Source: Pseudoalteromonas flavipulchra NCIMB 2033 = ATCC BAA-314
GTDB lineage: Bacteria; Pseudomonadota; Gammaproteobacteria; Enterobacterales; Alteromonadaceae
Reading direction: 5' to 3'
Assembly: GCA_000814665.1 (NCBI GenBank)
Contig: JWIH01000010.1
Span: forward strand, 124,001 to 188,000
DNA: 64,000 bases
Numbering within the stretch: position 1 is the first letter of the stretch; the number at the start of each line of letters is the position of its first letter. The notes beneath the pieces were generated by a model. It worked only from the letters and a program-made list of their open reading frames with translations, ran no database searches and was not told where the DNA came from. Positions 8,476 through 17,558 of this stretch are shown in pieces. Both the position numbers and the translations under genes were made by a program.

Positions 8476-9717
8476 CTAGGGTGCACCTAACCAATTTTTG
8501 ATTTGGTTGATTGCACTGGGTTCCCAGCCAAGCTCTAGGTGGTTGGTGGCTACAACCGCTGAGCCCGCTAAGTTACTTATTCCGGTACTATCGATGCAGC
8601 TACTGATAAATACAACGCCATCGGAAGGACCGGTATGTTCATTGTGAATAAATGCCATATCGGCCTGATCGCCGCAAAGATTATAAACTTGAACGCTGCT
8701 GTCGGTGCCAGCGCTACGAACTTGGTCTACCAGTGAGTTGACCGTAAACGTTGCAATACCTCGGCCTTTGCTCACAAACCCTAAGCCACCGTAGTAAGTG
8801 GTGTACCAATCTTGCTCTGTGGTGGGCAGTGCATATTTATCATCTAGTGCTTTTAACATCTGCGCGGAGCCGGGAAAGTAAGGCGAGTCGTAAACCCACT
8901 CGGAACTCGAATACCATAGGCCAAAACATAATATTTGATCATGCGCAGTAGGCCCATTTATGCTGCCGCCACATTGCGAATAAGCACCATAGGTATGATT
9001 AACCCCGTGACGAAATGACCAATCAATGCCATTGTTGGGGGCGCCGAGCATCACCAGTTTGCGTACATCACTGTTAAATTTAGTGCTCCAAGCATTGGTC
9101 AAAGAAGAAATATACATGCGGGCATTAAACGCGCTTTTTGACCAAGTGACTAAATCGACTTGCGTTGCCCCCGTCTTATTTTTAACCTGAGCGATGGCAT
9201 TGACTATCTGCTCCGCCCAGATAAAGCCATCGCCATTTTTATGCGCCAGATTTAAGGCAAAAACCTTGTAATCATCATTGGCAAGCGCTTGCATTAAGCC
9301 TTGCGAAGGGCAGTTTTGTCGACCACAACCGTAACTACCGGCCTCGTTTGGATTTGCCCAAGCCAAATCGGCATCTTGATTGGCACCGTGGATCAGCAAC
9401 ACCGGTGTTTGGCGGCTGTTACTATCCCAACCCGGTGCATGATAAAGCAGAAATTGCGCAGAGCTTGGTTGACTAGATGCAAAGAAGGTAGCACGCTGAC
9501 CTGATTGATCGCCACGGCCGTCGGCAGGAAAGCTTTCATTGCCGATATGCCCTGAGCTATCTCGCCACCTTTCAATCTTTTGCCAGCCATTGTTAATACC
9601 TGTGGTATAGGTGGCTTCAAGTGTCGCTGATGCATGCGCTAAACCACTTGCTGCGAGTGAGATAAAAGCGAGCAATCCATAAGTGTGAGTGCGCAAAGTC
9701 GTGTTTGTGTTTTTCAT
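8476..9717 (-). CDS. Secreted alpha/beta-hydrolase, lipase-like
   Basis: Exported hydrolase of 413 residues with a signal peptide ending near AHASA (residue 30). The alpha/beta-hydrolase core has the oxyanion strand PVLLIHGANQDADLAW (about 105-120). The nucleophile elbow is LVTWSKSAFNARMY with Ser193, so the classical GxSxG is replaced by T-W-S-K-S. Paired cysteines (YGCGRQNC, 131/136; QCGG) suggest disulfides. A Tyr/Gly-rich middle part may form a lid. Probably a lipase or esterase; polyester depolymerase is an alternative. RBS AGGA lies 7 nt before ATG 9717. It is the third gene of an operon, 9 nt after the HSL esterase. Confidence 0.75.
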   Translation of the reverse strand: MKNTNTTLRTHTYGLLAFISLAASGLAHASATLEATYTTGINNGWQKIERWRDSSGHIGNESFPADGRGDQSGQRATFFASSQPSSAQFLLYHAPGWDSNSRQTPVLLIHGANQDADLAWANPNEAGSYGCGRQNCPSQGLMQALANDDYKVFALNLAHKNGDGFIWAEQIVNAIAQVKNKTGATQVDLVTWSKSAFNARMYISSLTNAWSTKFNSDVRKLVMLGAPNNGIDWSFRHGVNHTYGAYSQCGGSINGPTAHDQILCFGLWYSSSEWVYDSPYFPGSAQMLKALDDKYALPTTEQDWYTTYYGGLGFVSKGRGIATFTVNSLVDQVRSAGTDSSVQVYNLCGDQADMAFIHNEHTGPSDGVVFISSCIDSTGISNLAGSAVVATNHLELGWEPSAINQIKNWLGAP

Positions 9718-9726
9718 ATTTTTATC

Positions 9727-10677
9727 CTAGGTCAAGTCATGCTTTAACTGATTGGCGATATTACTGCGCGCGAGCTTGCAGACGTCGAGCACGGCAAAGG
9801 AGAAAAACGCATGTATGGTATTTTCAAAGCAGGTTAGGGTATTAAGTACACCCGCTTGCTTTAGTTTTTTGGCGAGCAGTATTCCTTCGTCGTAAAGTGG
9901 GTCGCAGCCGGCAAGCAGCACACTAGTGGCAGGAAGGTGCGTCATGTCTTCAATAAATAATGGCGAGACATTGACGTCCGCCGCGCTTTGCTCGGGTGCG
10001 AGATACCAGTTGCAGGTGTCTTTAATTGCCTCGCGGGTTAGCAACAAGTTTCCATCGCCATACTGCATGCGCGACGGGTAGGTTTCATGGGGAGAAAAAG
10101 AGTCAACCACAGGGTAAACTAGGTATAAGTTACTTAGGGTGTTTGGCTGTTGTTGATGTAAGTTATGCGCTGCAACAAGCGCTAAATTACCACCTGCACT
10201 GTCGCCCATCAGGGAAATCTTAGTGGGGTCTAGCTCCAACTGCTGGTGGTTTTCTTGTAGCCAATCTACTACGGATATTACTTGCTGCAGGGCGCATGGA
10301 AACTTATGTTCAGGCGCGAGGCTGTATTCGACGCTGAAAAAAACGACACCGGATTGCTGGCATAAGTCTTTTACCAGTCCGTCATAGCAGTCGACATCTC
10401 CTAAAGACCAGCCGCCGCCGTGGACAAACACCACCGCGGGACAGGGGCTTGCCAAAGACTGCGCCGGCCGGTAACAGCGAACGCCCACGTGAATACCATT
10501 GTGCTCAATGTGTAGGTCTTGGCTACTGACTTGTGCTTCAATCTCTCCCGCGAGCCCCAAAAACATCGCTCTTGCGCCTTGTCGTGAGGTCTCTATGGAG
10601 ATTTCGATGTCATGAATGTCGCCAGCTTGAGCCGCGAGGTCGTCTAACAATGCTTGTGTTTGTTTGTCTAATTTCAT
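9727..10677 (-). CDS. Alpha/beta-hydrolase of the hormone-sensitive lipase family
   Basis: Cytoplasmic esterase of 316 residues, family IV (HSL, alpha/beta-hydrolase fold-3). The oxyanion motif HGGGW is at 86-90, the nucleophile is in GDSAGG at 158-163 (Ser160), the acid is probably Asp259 in LAGCDPLYDEG and the His is His289 in NTIHAF. No signal peptide is seen. Only 2 nt separate its ATG from the stop of the TonB receptor, and no strong RBS is visible, so translation is probably coupled. Working model: it cleaves short acyl esters brought in by the receptor after the secreted lipase has acted outside. Confidence 0.92.
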   Translation of the reverse strand: MKLDKQTQALLDDLAAQAGDIHDIEISIETSRQGARAMFLGLAGEIEAQVSSQDLHIEHNGIHVGVRCYRPAQSLASPCPAVVFVHGGGWSLGDVDCYDGLVKDLCQQSGVVFFSVEYSLAPEHKFPCALQQVISVVDWLQENHQQLELDPTKISLMGDSAGGNLALVAAHNLHQQQPNTLSNLYLVYPVVDSFSPHETYPSRMQYGDGNLLLTREAIKDTCNWYLAPEQSAADVNVSPLFIEDMTHLPATSVLLAGCDPLYDEGILLAKKLKQAGVLNTLTCFENTIHAFFSFAVLDVCKLARSNIANQLKHDLT

Positions 10678-10679
10678 AA

Positions 10680-12950
10680 TTAAAACTTATATTTAAGGTT
10701 GATACCGTACGTTCTAGGCGCGCCGTAATAACCAAGTTGAACCCCAGGTGCTGCGCTAAGATCGAAGCCGTGTTGGCGATAGCGTTTATCGCCTAAGTTT
10801 TTGCCGTATAAACTGGCTTCCCAACTGTCGTCCGCGGAGCGGTAGTGTAGTGACATATCAAAGAGGGTGTAGCCAGATTGTGCAAGTACCTCAGAGCTGC
10901 TCACGGTGAGATAGGTTTTACTGCGGTAGGCGGCACTAGCACGTAGTGAAAATTCGCCTTGCGTAAAGGCACTAAAGAAGTATTCAAAGCCCGCACGGCC
11001 ATTCCATTTTGGTGAATTAACCAGCTCTCTTTCATCGCTGACTTCTTTCCCAAAGTCGCCGATGAGCTCATCATAACCGCCCCCTAAATAGCCCAGATTG
11101 AAGTTCAGAGTGAGGTTATCGTAAGCCACGGCTTCGAGCTCCACTTCTGCGCCGTAAATAGTGGCTTTACCTGCATTTTCAAACAGTGATAAAAACGCGC
11201 CGGTGTCGGGGTCGATAGAAAAGCGGCTGAGCTGAAAGTTTTTGTAGTCATTGAAAAAAGCCGCGGTATTTAAACGAATATTCTGATTATTCAATAAAGA
11301 CTTAGAGCCAATTTCATAGCTCCACAAGGTTTCTGGTTCAAAAGGTTGTGCAAATGAGGTGATCCGGCCGTTAAAACCGCCGCTTTTAAACCCTTTTCCA
11401 GCGCTCAGGTAAACCATGCTGTCGTCAGAAATGGTGTAATCGAACACCACTTTTGGGGTAAACTCTTTCCACTCCTTGGATGCGCTGTAGCCTGTCGGGC
11501 TATAGCCAATGCCTGTGCCGAATACCGCCTCCATTTCCTCTGCTGTTGTTACACCAGTGCCAAAAAACTCCTCGCCTTTGGATGTGACTTCTTTTTTCTC
11601 AATGGTGTAGCGTGCGCCAAGCGTGACGTCGAGCTTTTCAGTCAAAGACCAAGAGAGGTTAGCGTAGAGGGCTGAGCTGGTATTTTCTTGATCGCGTTCT
11701 CCTGCGTTAATCACAGGCCAAGGCAGGAAAACGTCTGGTGCCACCATAACGAAAAAGTCCGGAGCAACGGAGCCGCCAAAACTCAGATCGTCCTCATTAA
11801 AGTAATAGAGCCCAGATACCAAAGAGAATTTGTCGTCTTTGTATAACCATTGAAATTCTTGGCTTATCTGCTGTTGATCTTCGAAGTTAAAAATACCAAA
11901 CGATGCATCAGGGGTGGCATCTAAGTCTAAGTGCGTGCGGTATTCCATTTCGCGTCGAGCTGTGATGGATTTAAATACCGAGTGGCCTGTGAGATATTCA
12001 AGCGTTAAGCTCGCTCCCGAGGTATCGAGCTCTTCTAAATCGTTGTAGTTAACGTCGACGACAAGTGGGTCTTCCTCAGGCGCATAGTAGCCTTCTTTTA
12101 TCACAGAATAGATAGGCGTTTCTCTATGTGGAGTGCGTGAGCTTGAGGGGGATGCGTTCGAGCCGTCGACGACTAAATAGGCCGAAAAATTCTCACTTGG
12201 TTGATAAAGTAAACTGCCACGCCACGCTAAGGTGTCTTTGTCGTGGTCGTCACGGTTGTTATAGCGATTCTCACTAAAACCATCTCGACTACTTTTGGCA
12301 ATTGCAAAACGTCCAGAGAGCGTGTCTTCAATCAATGCGCCGTTGACGCTAGCTTTTATCGTCCGAGCATTATAATTTCCAAGCGCCACGCTGACATACC
12401 CTTCGTTGTCTTGCGAAGGTTTTGCACTACTGAAACGCACCGCGCCACCTATGGTATTACGACCGTAAAGAGTACCTTGTGGACCACGTAATACCTCGAT
12501 TTGCTCCGGGTCGACAACATCTAAAAAGGCACCTTGAACGCGCCCAAGATATACGTCGTCGAGATACACTCCAACGCCGGGATCGTTAAACGAGATAGAG
12601 TCAATTTGGCCAATTCCGCGAATATAAATGACGGCGTTGGAAGCATCACCTGAGTGCAGGTTAAGGTTTGGAACGTGAGATGCCAAGTCACCGAGATCTT
12701 GTACGTTCATCTTCTCAAGCTCTGAGGCGGAGAGGGCGGTTACCGCAAGCGCGACATCTTGTAGATTTTCGGTTTGCCGCGTTGCAGTAACGCTGATCCG
12801 CTCAATTTTTTTGTTTTGCTCAGTGCTAAGCGTGGACTCCGCTTCGGCATAGCTATGGCCTGATAATACTGCCGCTATCAGGAGTGACAAGGTATGCCGT
12901 GGTATACCTTTGGTTGAACTGGCTCTGTGCGATTGAGTTGCTGCAATCAT
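10680..12950 (-). CDS. TonB-dependent outer-membrane receptor
   Basis: Outer-membrane active transporter of 756 residues. An in-frame ATG exists at 13010, but ATG 12950 is preferred: AAAGG lies 9 nt upstream and the product then starts with a signal peptide (TLSLLIAAVLSGHSYAEA). A TonB box-like IERISVTATR follows, then the plug domain (NLQDVALAVTALSASEL, VIYIRGIGQ, EQIEVLRGPQGTLYGRNTIG) and a long beta-barrel ending in aromatic LKYKF. The plug resembles receptors for non-siderophore ligands (LQDV-A-A-V-A-L start). First gene of an operon with two ester hydrolases, suggesting import of a lipid-like or ester-containing compound. Confidence 0.93.
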   Translation of the reverse strand: MIAATQSHRASSTKGIPRHTLSLLIAAVLSGHSYAEAESTLSTEQNKKIERISVTATRQTENLQDVALAVTALSASELEKMNVQDLGDLASHVPNLNLHSGDASNAVIYIRGIGQIDSISFNDPGVGVYLDDVYLGRVQGAFLDVVDPEQIEVLRGPQGTLYGRNTIGGAVRFSSAKPSQDNEGYVSVALGNYNARTIKASVNGALIEDTLSGRFAIAKSSRDGFSENRYNNRDDHDKDTLAWRGSLLYQPSENFSAYLVVDGSNASPSSSRTPHRETPIYSVIKEGYYAPEEDPLVVDVNYNDLEELDTSGASLTLEYLTGHSVFKSITARREMEYRTHLDLDATPDASFGIFNFEDQQQISQEFQWLYKDDKFSLVSGLYYFNEDDLSFGGSVAPDFFVMVAPDVFLPWPVINAGERDQENTSSALYANLSWSLTEKLDVTLGARYTIEKKEVTSKGEEFFGTGVTTAEEMEAVFGTGIGYSPTGYSASKEWKEFTPKVVFDYTISDDSMVYLSAGKGFKSGGFNGRITSFAQPFEPETLWSYEIGSKSLLNNQNIRLNTAAFFNDYKNFQLSRFSIDPDTGAFLSLFENAGKATIYGAEVELEAVAYDNLTLNFNLGYLGGGYDELIGDFGKEVSDERELVNSPKWNGRAGFEYFFSAFTQGEFSLRASAAYRSKTYLTVSSSEVLAQSGYTLFDMSLHYRSADDSWEASLYGKNLGDKRYRQHGFDLSAAPGVQLGYYGAPRTYGINLKYKF

Positions 12951-13139
12951 GCTGAGTAACCTTTCGTCGTTATTATTATGTTCTCCAGTATAGGAATGAA
13001 GAAAATTCAATAGCTAGGACAAAAACAGTCAACTTAATGAGCAAATTAGCTCAGGGCAGAGCGAAGCCGTACTCGACTAGTATTTAGTCAATAAATAGGT
13101 TAATTTTATTGCACCTAAAAAAGATACAATCCGAGTTGC

Positions 13140-14846
13140 ATGAAAAATACGATAACATTAACAATTACTTTGCTATTCTCGTTGCTACTAATGCTATCAA
13201 CGCCGACTTTGGCATCTGAGAGTGAAAATAAGCTGCAGATCCATGTCCATTATCAACAAGCCTCGGATTCATGGTTGATACAGTACAAATTGCCTAAAGC
13301 AGTTGAGCGGGTAAGCTTTGCAAGACAAAGTAACTTCGACCGCACGCAGCACTACCAAATAACTCAACCAGACCTGAAGTGGCAGCAAGAAGGTGGAGTA
13401 CTATCAATCACCGCAGCGAATGGTAAAAAGTTTACGTCTTTCTCGCTTACATTTGATTCGTTTTATGGTTTTATCCTAAAAGACTACAGCCAAAATGTGC
13501 AATACAGTGATGGCAGCGTTTTGTTTTACACCAATCATCTTAGCCTTAGTGAAAAGGTAACTGCACAATCGGAGGCCATATTTGATGGGACCCGGTTTTA
13601 TTTTTATAGCCCAAAGACCGATATTGTTTTCTTGGGCAAGCGATATAAGCATAAGGCAAGCTGGGATTTAGTCGGAGATGGAACTTATATTTACTTTGGC
13701 ACGATCACTCCCATTGAGAATGACAACATGATAGCGGTAGTAGATCCAGCGCTACCTAAGTGGGTGTGGCAAAACACACAAACGTATTTCCCCAAACTAT
13801 TTGACTATTACGCCAAAAAACTAGATCAACCACTTAACTTCAAGCCAGTGGTATTTTTTAATTATGCACATTTAGCTGACGATTTTGCCAATTATGAAGG
13901 GGGAACGTTAGCTGGACTGGTGCAGTTAAGTGTGAATGGTAAACGTTGGCAAAACAAAGACAGTGAGCGTTTTAACCAGCTCTTCCACTTTCTTGCCCAT
14001 GAAGCTGCTCATTTTTGGAATGGTCAAATGTATGCGATTGAAGACTATAAACATGCTTGGCTACATGAAGGAGGAGCCGATGCTTTTGCTTACCTTGCAA
14101 TGCTTGAGTTTGGTTTTATTGACGCTAAACAGTGGTTACAAAGATTTGAAGAGTCAGCCAATCAATGTTTATTGAACAAAGAGCAAACGGCGCTTAACGA
14201 GTCAGCGAAGCAACAACGATACAAAAACTATTATTCTTGTGGCGCGGTAATGGCGCTTGCCAGTCATTATCAGGTTCAAGCTACAAACCCCTCGCAGTCA
14301 CTTTTTGATATCTGGCGACATCTATTCGCACAAAGTAAGGCCTACTCATACAATCAAAGCGATTACTTTAATGTTCTAAATGGCTTAATCGGTAATGATA
14401 GGCTTGCTAAGGCGCTGGGGCGTTTTAGCGATCAAAGAGTGGAAGATAACTTCAGAGAAATAGAGACTTGGTTTGAAGGCACTGTGCTAAAGGGGGCTGT
14501 GTCAACGGACTACCCTAGTTTTTACCATCAACATTGGGGTAAAGAGATTATCATAGAACTAATGCGTACTCATTGCCGCAGGATTAGCCTCAGCTATTAC
14601 GATGACTATATCAAGACCTACCCTATAGAGAGCTGCAAAGTATTTGACCATGACATGGAGATACAGTTTGTAGATGGAGTGGATCTGCTTAAAAATGGGG
14701 TATCGGCTTATCAAGCTTTCAAAGCAAAATGTCAGCGCGGTGGCGTTGTTAATTTTTCAGATAGAGCAAAGCAACCTGTTGCCCAAATCCGCTGTTTGGA
14801 TAAAGTCGGCGCACTTACGCCTTACATAAAATTGACGACCGAATAG
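13140..14846 (+). CDS. Secreted M1-like (gluzincin) zinc metallopeptidase
   Basis: Exported protein of 568 residues with a signal peptide ending near TLASES. The zinc site is HEAAH at 287-291 followed by HEGGA with Glu310, exactly the HExxH-x18-E spacing of M1 aminopeptidases; the W-x-N-G after HEAAH and the WLHEGGADAF segment also match. The exopeptidase GAMEN motif is not apparent, so aminopeptidase activity is uncertain. About 230 residues of beta-rich sequence precede the site. Cysteines in the C-terminal third may form disulfides. It is monocistronic. M61 (glycyl aminopeptidase-like) is an alternative assignment. Confidence 0.75.
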   Translation: MKNTITLTITLLFSLLLMLSTPTLASESENKLQIHVHYQQASDSWLIQYKLPKAVERVSFARQSNFDRTQHYQITQPDLKWQQEGGVLSITAANGKKFTSFSLTFDSFYGFILKDYSQNVQYSDGSVLFYTNHLSLSEKVTAQSEAIFDGTRFYFYSPKTDIVFLGKRYKHKASWDLVGDGTYIYFGTITPIENDNMIAVVDPALPKWVWQNTQTYFPKLFDYYAKKLDQPLNFKPVVFFNYAHLADDFANYEGGTLAGLVQLSVNGKRWQNKDSERFNQLFHFLAHEAAHFWNGQMYAIEDYKHAWLHEGGADAFAYLAMLEFGFIDAKQWLQRFEESANQCLLNKEQTALNESAKQQRYKNYYSCGAVMALASHYQVQATNPSQSLFDIWRHLFAQSKAYSYNQSDYFNVLNGLIGNDRLAKALGRFSDQRVEDNFREIETWFEGTVLKGAVSTDYPSFYHQHWGKEIIIELMRTHCRRISLSYYDDYIKTYPIESCKVFDHDMEIQFVDGVDLLKNGVSAYQAFKAKCQRGGVVNFSDRAKQPVAQIRCLDKVGALTPYIKLTTE

Positions 14847-14912
14847 TCAAACCCAAGGATGTATGGAGGCGATATTTTTATTAAAAAAGTTGGATGAGCA
14901 GTCATAGTGAGG

Positions 14913-14940
14913 TGTGATACGAATTTGAGCTTGTATCACA
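14913..14940. promoter_or_regulatory. Inverted repeat in the 14.85-15.16 kb intergenic region
   Basis: 8-bp perfect inverted repeat TGTGATAC / GTATCACA with a 12-nt spacer, about 65 nt after the M1-like peptidase stop. The following TTTCAAC is only weakly T-rich, so it could be a terminator or an operator. Apart from this and the MerR-type promoter, nothing is visible in the 309-nt gap. Confidence 0.4.
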
Positions 14941-15103
14941 TTTCAACATTATTTATTTAACCGCAGCTCAGGTTATTTATGATTAATATCCATACTCCCC
15001 CCTTTACATAGTCGCAGTATCTACTTATTAGCAGTGATGTGTCTAACTTACAGGTTCGACATTAATTCTTTGCCAAAAGATTTCTTTTATGTGTAGATTA
15101 GTG

Positions 15104-15134
15104 TTGACCTGTCTATAACTTCATACTTTATCTT
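15104..15134 (+). promoter_or_regulatory. MerR-type promoter with 19-bp spacer
   Basis: TTGACC (15104-15109) and TATCTT (15129-15134) are separated by exactly 19 bp, the over-long spacer typical of promoters that MerR-family activators untwist. The start of the MerR-methyltransferase gene is about 25 nt downstream, so autoregulation is likely. A strong dyad inside the spacer is not obvious, which lowers confidence. Confidence 0.45.
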
Positions 15135-15158
15135 GCACCTCAATCTGAGGAGAACATG

Positions 15159-16331
15159 ATGTATCGGATCTCTGAATTAGCACGCGAAGTCGGCTTGAGT
15201 CGCTCAACTTTGCTCTATTACGAAAAGCTCGGACTCATTAAGGGTCAACGTCAACTCAATGGCTACAGAGTTTATACCAATGGTGATCTGCAGCGGCTTA
15301 AACTGTTATTGCAACTGCAGGCTGGTGGACTGTCTTTAAAAGAGTGTCTTGCATGCTTGGAGGCTAAAGTTGATCGCCAGCTACTCGAGGAAAGGTTGGC
15401 GACGCTAGAGACCGAAATTGCCCAAAAAGTGCAAGCGAAGGTGCTACTGTCTTCATTACTTGGAATGGACTCAATGCGTTCATGGCATCAAGCGATGGAC
15501 AAGCAAGCCCCTGATGCTCACTTCGATTGGCTGTTGAAGCAAGGGTTTACTGAGAAGCAGGCATTGAAATTAAGGTGGTTGTCTCAGGATATGAATGTAC
15601 ATGACCAGTATATTGGGGAATTCGACGCTGTCTTTAACGGATTAGAAAGGCTAGGACCAGGCTCTGCTGCTGATACGTTGCGGGCGTGGGGAAAATTGCC
15701 AGATAGCAATGGAGCAGTGTTAGAGATTGGGTGTGGAAAGGGGATATCAACGCAAGTGCTCGCACACCATACAAGGGGTTCAATTTTGGCTATCGATAAC
15801 GATGAACTAACTCTTTGTGTAGCAAAGTTAAACTTGGCGGCTCAACAGTTATCAGAGCCAGTTCGTTTTGTATGTGCAAGTATGACTCAATTGCCATTTG
15901 ATAGTGCTAAATTTGATGTCGTTTGGGCTGAAGGTAGTGCATACATTATGGGGGTTGAAAAGGCGCTTAAATATTGGCGTCGTTTTTTAAAGTCAACAGG
16001 CTTTATTGTTTTTAGTGATCTAGTTTGGTTTACAGACGAACCCTCGACAAAAGCCAAAATGTATTGGAGTACACAGTATCCTGATATGCAAACTGTAGAG
16101 TACCGCATTGAGCAAATTAAACGATTAGATTTTGAAATAATTGATCATTTTAGTTTGTCTCAAGAGGCGTGGGATAACTATCTTCAACCACTCAAAGCGA
16201 AGCTGATGGAGCATGCAACAGGTACAATCGACACTACTGTTCTTTCAGATTTAAAAGATGAAATTGATATCCATGATAATTACTTAGGTGAATATGGCTA
16301 TCAGTTTTTTATAACCAAATTAAAGAGGTAA
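15159..16331 (+). CDS. MerR regulator fused to a class I SAM-dependent methyltransferase
   Basis: Fusion of 390 residues. Residues 1-70 form a MerR winged helix (YRISELAREVGLSRSTLLYY, LNGYRVYTNGDLQRL), followed by the antiparallel coiled-coil dimer helix (about 75-110). A short linker leads to a Rossmann methyltransferase domain with motif I VLEIGCGKG near 187-195, ILAIDND after it, and the FDVVWAEGSAYIMG region. The methyltransferase replaces the usual effector domain, so the protein may sense or modify a small molecule. Two adjacent ATGs occur; 15159 has the better spacing (6 nt) from GAGGAG. The GNAT gene starts as this one ends. Confidence 0.85.
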   Translation: MYRISELAREVGLSRSTLLYYEKLGLIKGQRQLNGYRVYTNGDLQRLKLLLQLQAGGLSLKECLACLEAKVDRQLLEERLATLETEIAQKVQAKVLLSSLLGMDSMRSWHQAMDKQAPDAHFDWLLKQGFTEKQALKLRWLSQDMNVHDQYIGEFDAVFNGLERLGPGSAADTLRAWGKLPDSNGAVLEIGCGKGISTQVLAHHTRGSILAIDNDELTLCVAKLNLAAQQLSEPVRFVCASMTQLPFDSAKFDVVWAEGSAYIMGVEKALKYWRRFLKSTGFIVFSDLVWFTDEPSTKAKMYWSTQYPDMQTVEYRIEQIKRLDFEIIDHFSLSQEAWDNYLQPLKAKLMEHATGTIDTTVLSDLKDEIDIHDNYLGEYGYQFFITKLKR

Positions 16332-16333
16332 TG

Positions 16334-16837
16334 ATGAACATTAGACCAGAAAACACACAAGATTATGAAGCCATTCGCTCACTTACGTACTTAGCTTTTG
16401 AAAATCATCCACATCATGAACCAGGAGCAAAGCCGACGGAGCACCTGATAGTTGAAAAGTTAAGAAATACAGAGCGTTTAGCGCTATCTTTGGTTGCTGA
16501 AGATGGAGAAAGCGTTGTTGGCCATATTGCCTTTTCTCCAATAACAATCAATGGAAAAGCCAGTAAATGGTTAGCACTAGCACCGGTATCTGTTGCTCCA
16601 AAAGTGCAGGGAAAAGGCATAGGAAGTCTGCTAATTAATCGAGCGTTAGAGATACTAAAACAGCGAGATGTAGACGGCGTTGTGCTGATTGGTGAGCCTG
16701 CGTATTACTCACGCTTTGGGTTTAACCACTCCCCAGAGCTTACGGTTTCAGGGATACCAAAAGAATATTTTATGATTAACAGCTGGTGTGAAAGTATCCC
16801 TAGTGGAGAAGTTCGTTTCGATCCTGCGTTTGGATGA
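16334..16837 (+). CDS. GNAT-family N-acetyltransferase (YhbS-like)
   Basis: Acetyl-CoA-dependent acetyltransferase of 167 residues. The acetyl-CoA binding motif is LAPVSVAPKVQGKGIGSLL (R/Q-x-x-G-x-G/A), and YYSRFGFNHSPELT is typical of the YhbS/COG3153 group. An ATG at 16331 overlaps the upstream stop as TAATG, but ATG 16334 sits 5 nt from GAGG and is preferred. Tight coupling to the MerR-methyltransferase suggests a two-enzyme modification or resistance module. Substrate unknown. Confidence 0.9.
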   Translation: MNIRPENTQDYEAIRSLTYLAFENHPHHEPGAKPTEHLIVEKLRNTERLALSLVAEDGESVVGHIAFSPITINGKASKWLALAPVSVAPKVQGKGIGSLLINRALEILKQRDVDGVVLIGEPAYYSRFGFNHSPELTVSGIPKEYFMINSWCESIPSGEVRFDPAFG

Positions 16838-17073
16838 AGCTATGTAAAATCTTGGATAAGTGTTGACCTAAATCTGGAAGGCACTATCGAAATTTACACA
16901 AATAAAGTAGTGTCGTTTTGGGTACTAATAATTGGTTAGTTTCAATTGTTGATAAAAAAGGTATTAAAATTTCAAGGTGTAACACTTTTTAAAATGATAA
17001 CTTTTTGTAAGTAATGGTTTTAATTTTCATTTCTGCTGTAGATTACAGTTAATAACTGGTTCGGAGGTTGGGA

Positions 17074-17101
17074 TTGTTCAGTTTGATAATTAACCTATAA
17101 T
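17074..17101 (+). promoter_or_regulatory. Sigma-70-like promoter ahead of a small membrane protein gene
   Basis: TTGTTC (17074-17079), a 16-bp spacer, and a consensus TATAAT (17096-17101), about 80 nt before ATG 17183. The remainder of the 345-nt gap from 16838 is A+T-rich with no coding signal. Confidence 0.4.
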
Positions 17102-17182
17102 TAATTTGGCAGGTAGAAATAAAGCTGATAACCTATCGCCCGTCTTAAAATAATCTCACTTAAACACAAGGATTATAGTGTT

Positions 17183-17431
17183 ATGAATGCTCAAAGATTG
17201 GAGCGCATATTAAGTGCGTTTTTACCTTCTTTTATTGCCAAGCAACTGGCTAAATCACCAAAGCTTTTGCTGTTTGTTGTTCTATTTATCACCTTGCTCG
17301 TCATTTTTATTATTAAAGTCGCTTCTTTTGCTATTTACTCTTTGGTCGTGGGAGCTGTGTTATTCGGCTGTTGGATGGCGTGGAGTGGCACTAAACGCAT
17401 CATGTCGAAGCGCAAGAAGCGAGTGTCTTAA
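17183..17431 (+). CDS. Small membrane protein of unknown function
   Basis: 82-residue protein with an amphipathic N-terminus (LERILSAFLPSFIAKQLAKS), two adjacent hydrophobic helices (about 29-46 and 49-66) and a strongly basic tail (SGTKRIMSKRKKRVS), giving an inner-membrane hairpin with a cytoplasmic Lys/Arg end. No domain is recognised. AAGGA lies 10 nt before the ATG. The coiled-coil protein follows 127 nt downstream on the same strand, and the two may act together at the membrane. An overlapping frame at 17214-17528 was judged a shadow. Confidence 0.6.
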   Translation: MNAQRLERILSAFLPSFIAKQLAKSPKLLLFVVLFITLLVIFIIKVASFAIYSLVVGAVLFGCWMAWSGTKRIMSKRKKRVS

Positions 17432-17558
17432 AGTTAAGTCAAGATACTCTGGGCTTGATAATTATTACGTAATTAATCTGAAATATATTTTTCGGTTTGT
17501 CTGCCGTATTAGATATTACATAAATTGAAAATCTCAATCTATTTAAGGAAAAATAACC

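Noticed and set aside
17214..17528. 104-residue plus-strand frame overlapping the small membrane protein
   Set aside because: It is out of frame with the better-supported 17183 gene and has a leucine/cysteine-rich, unnatural composition.
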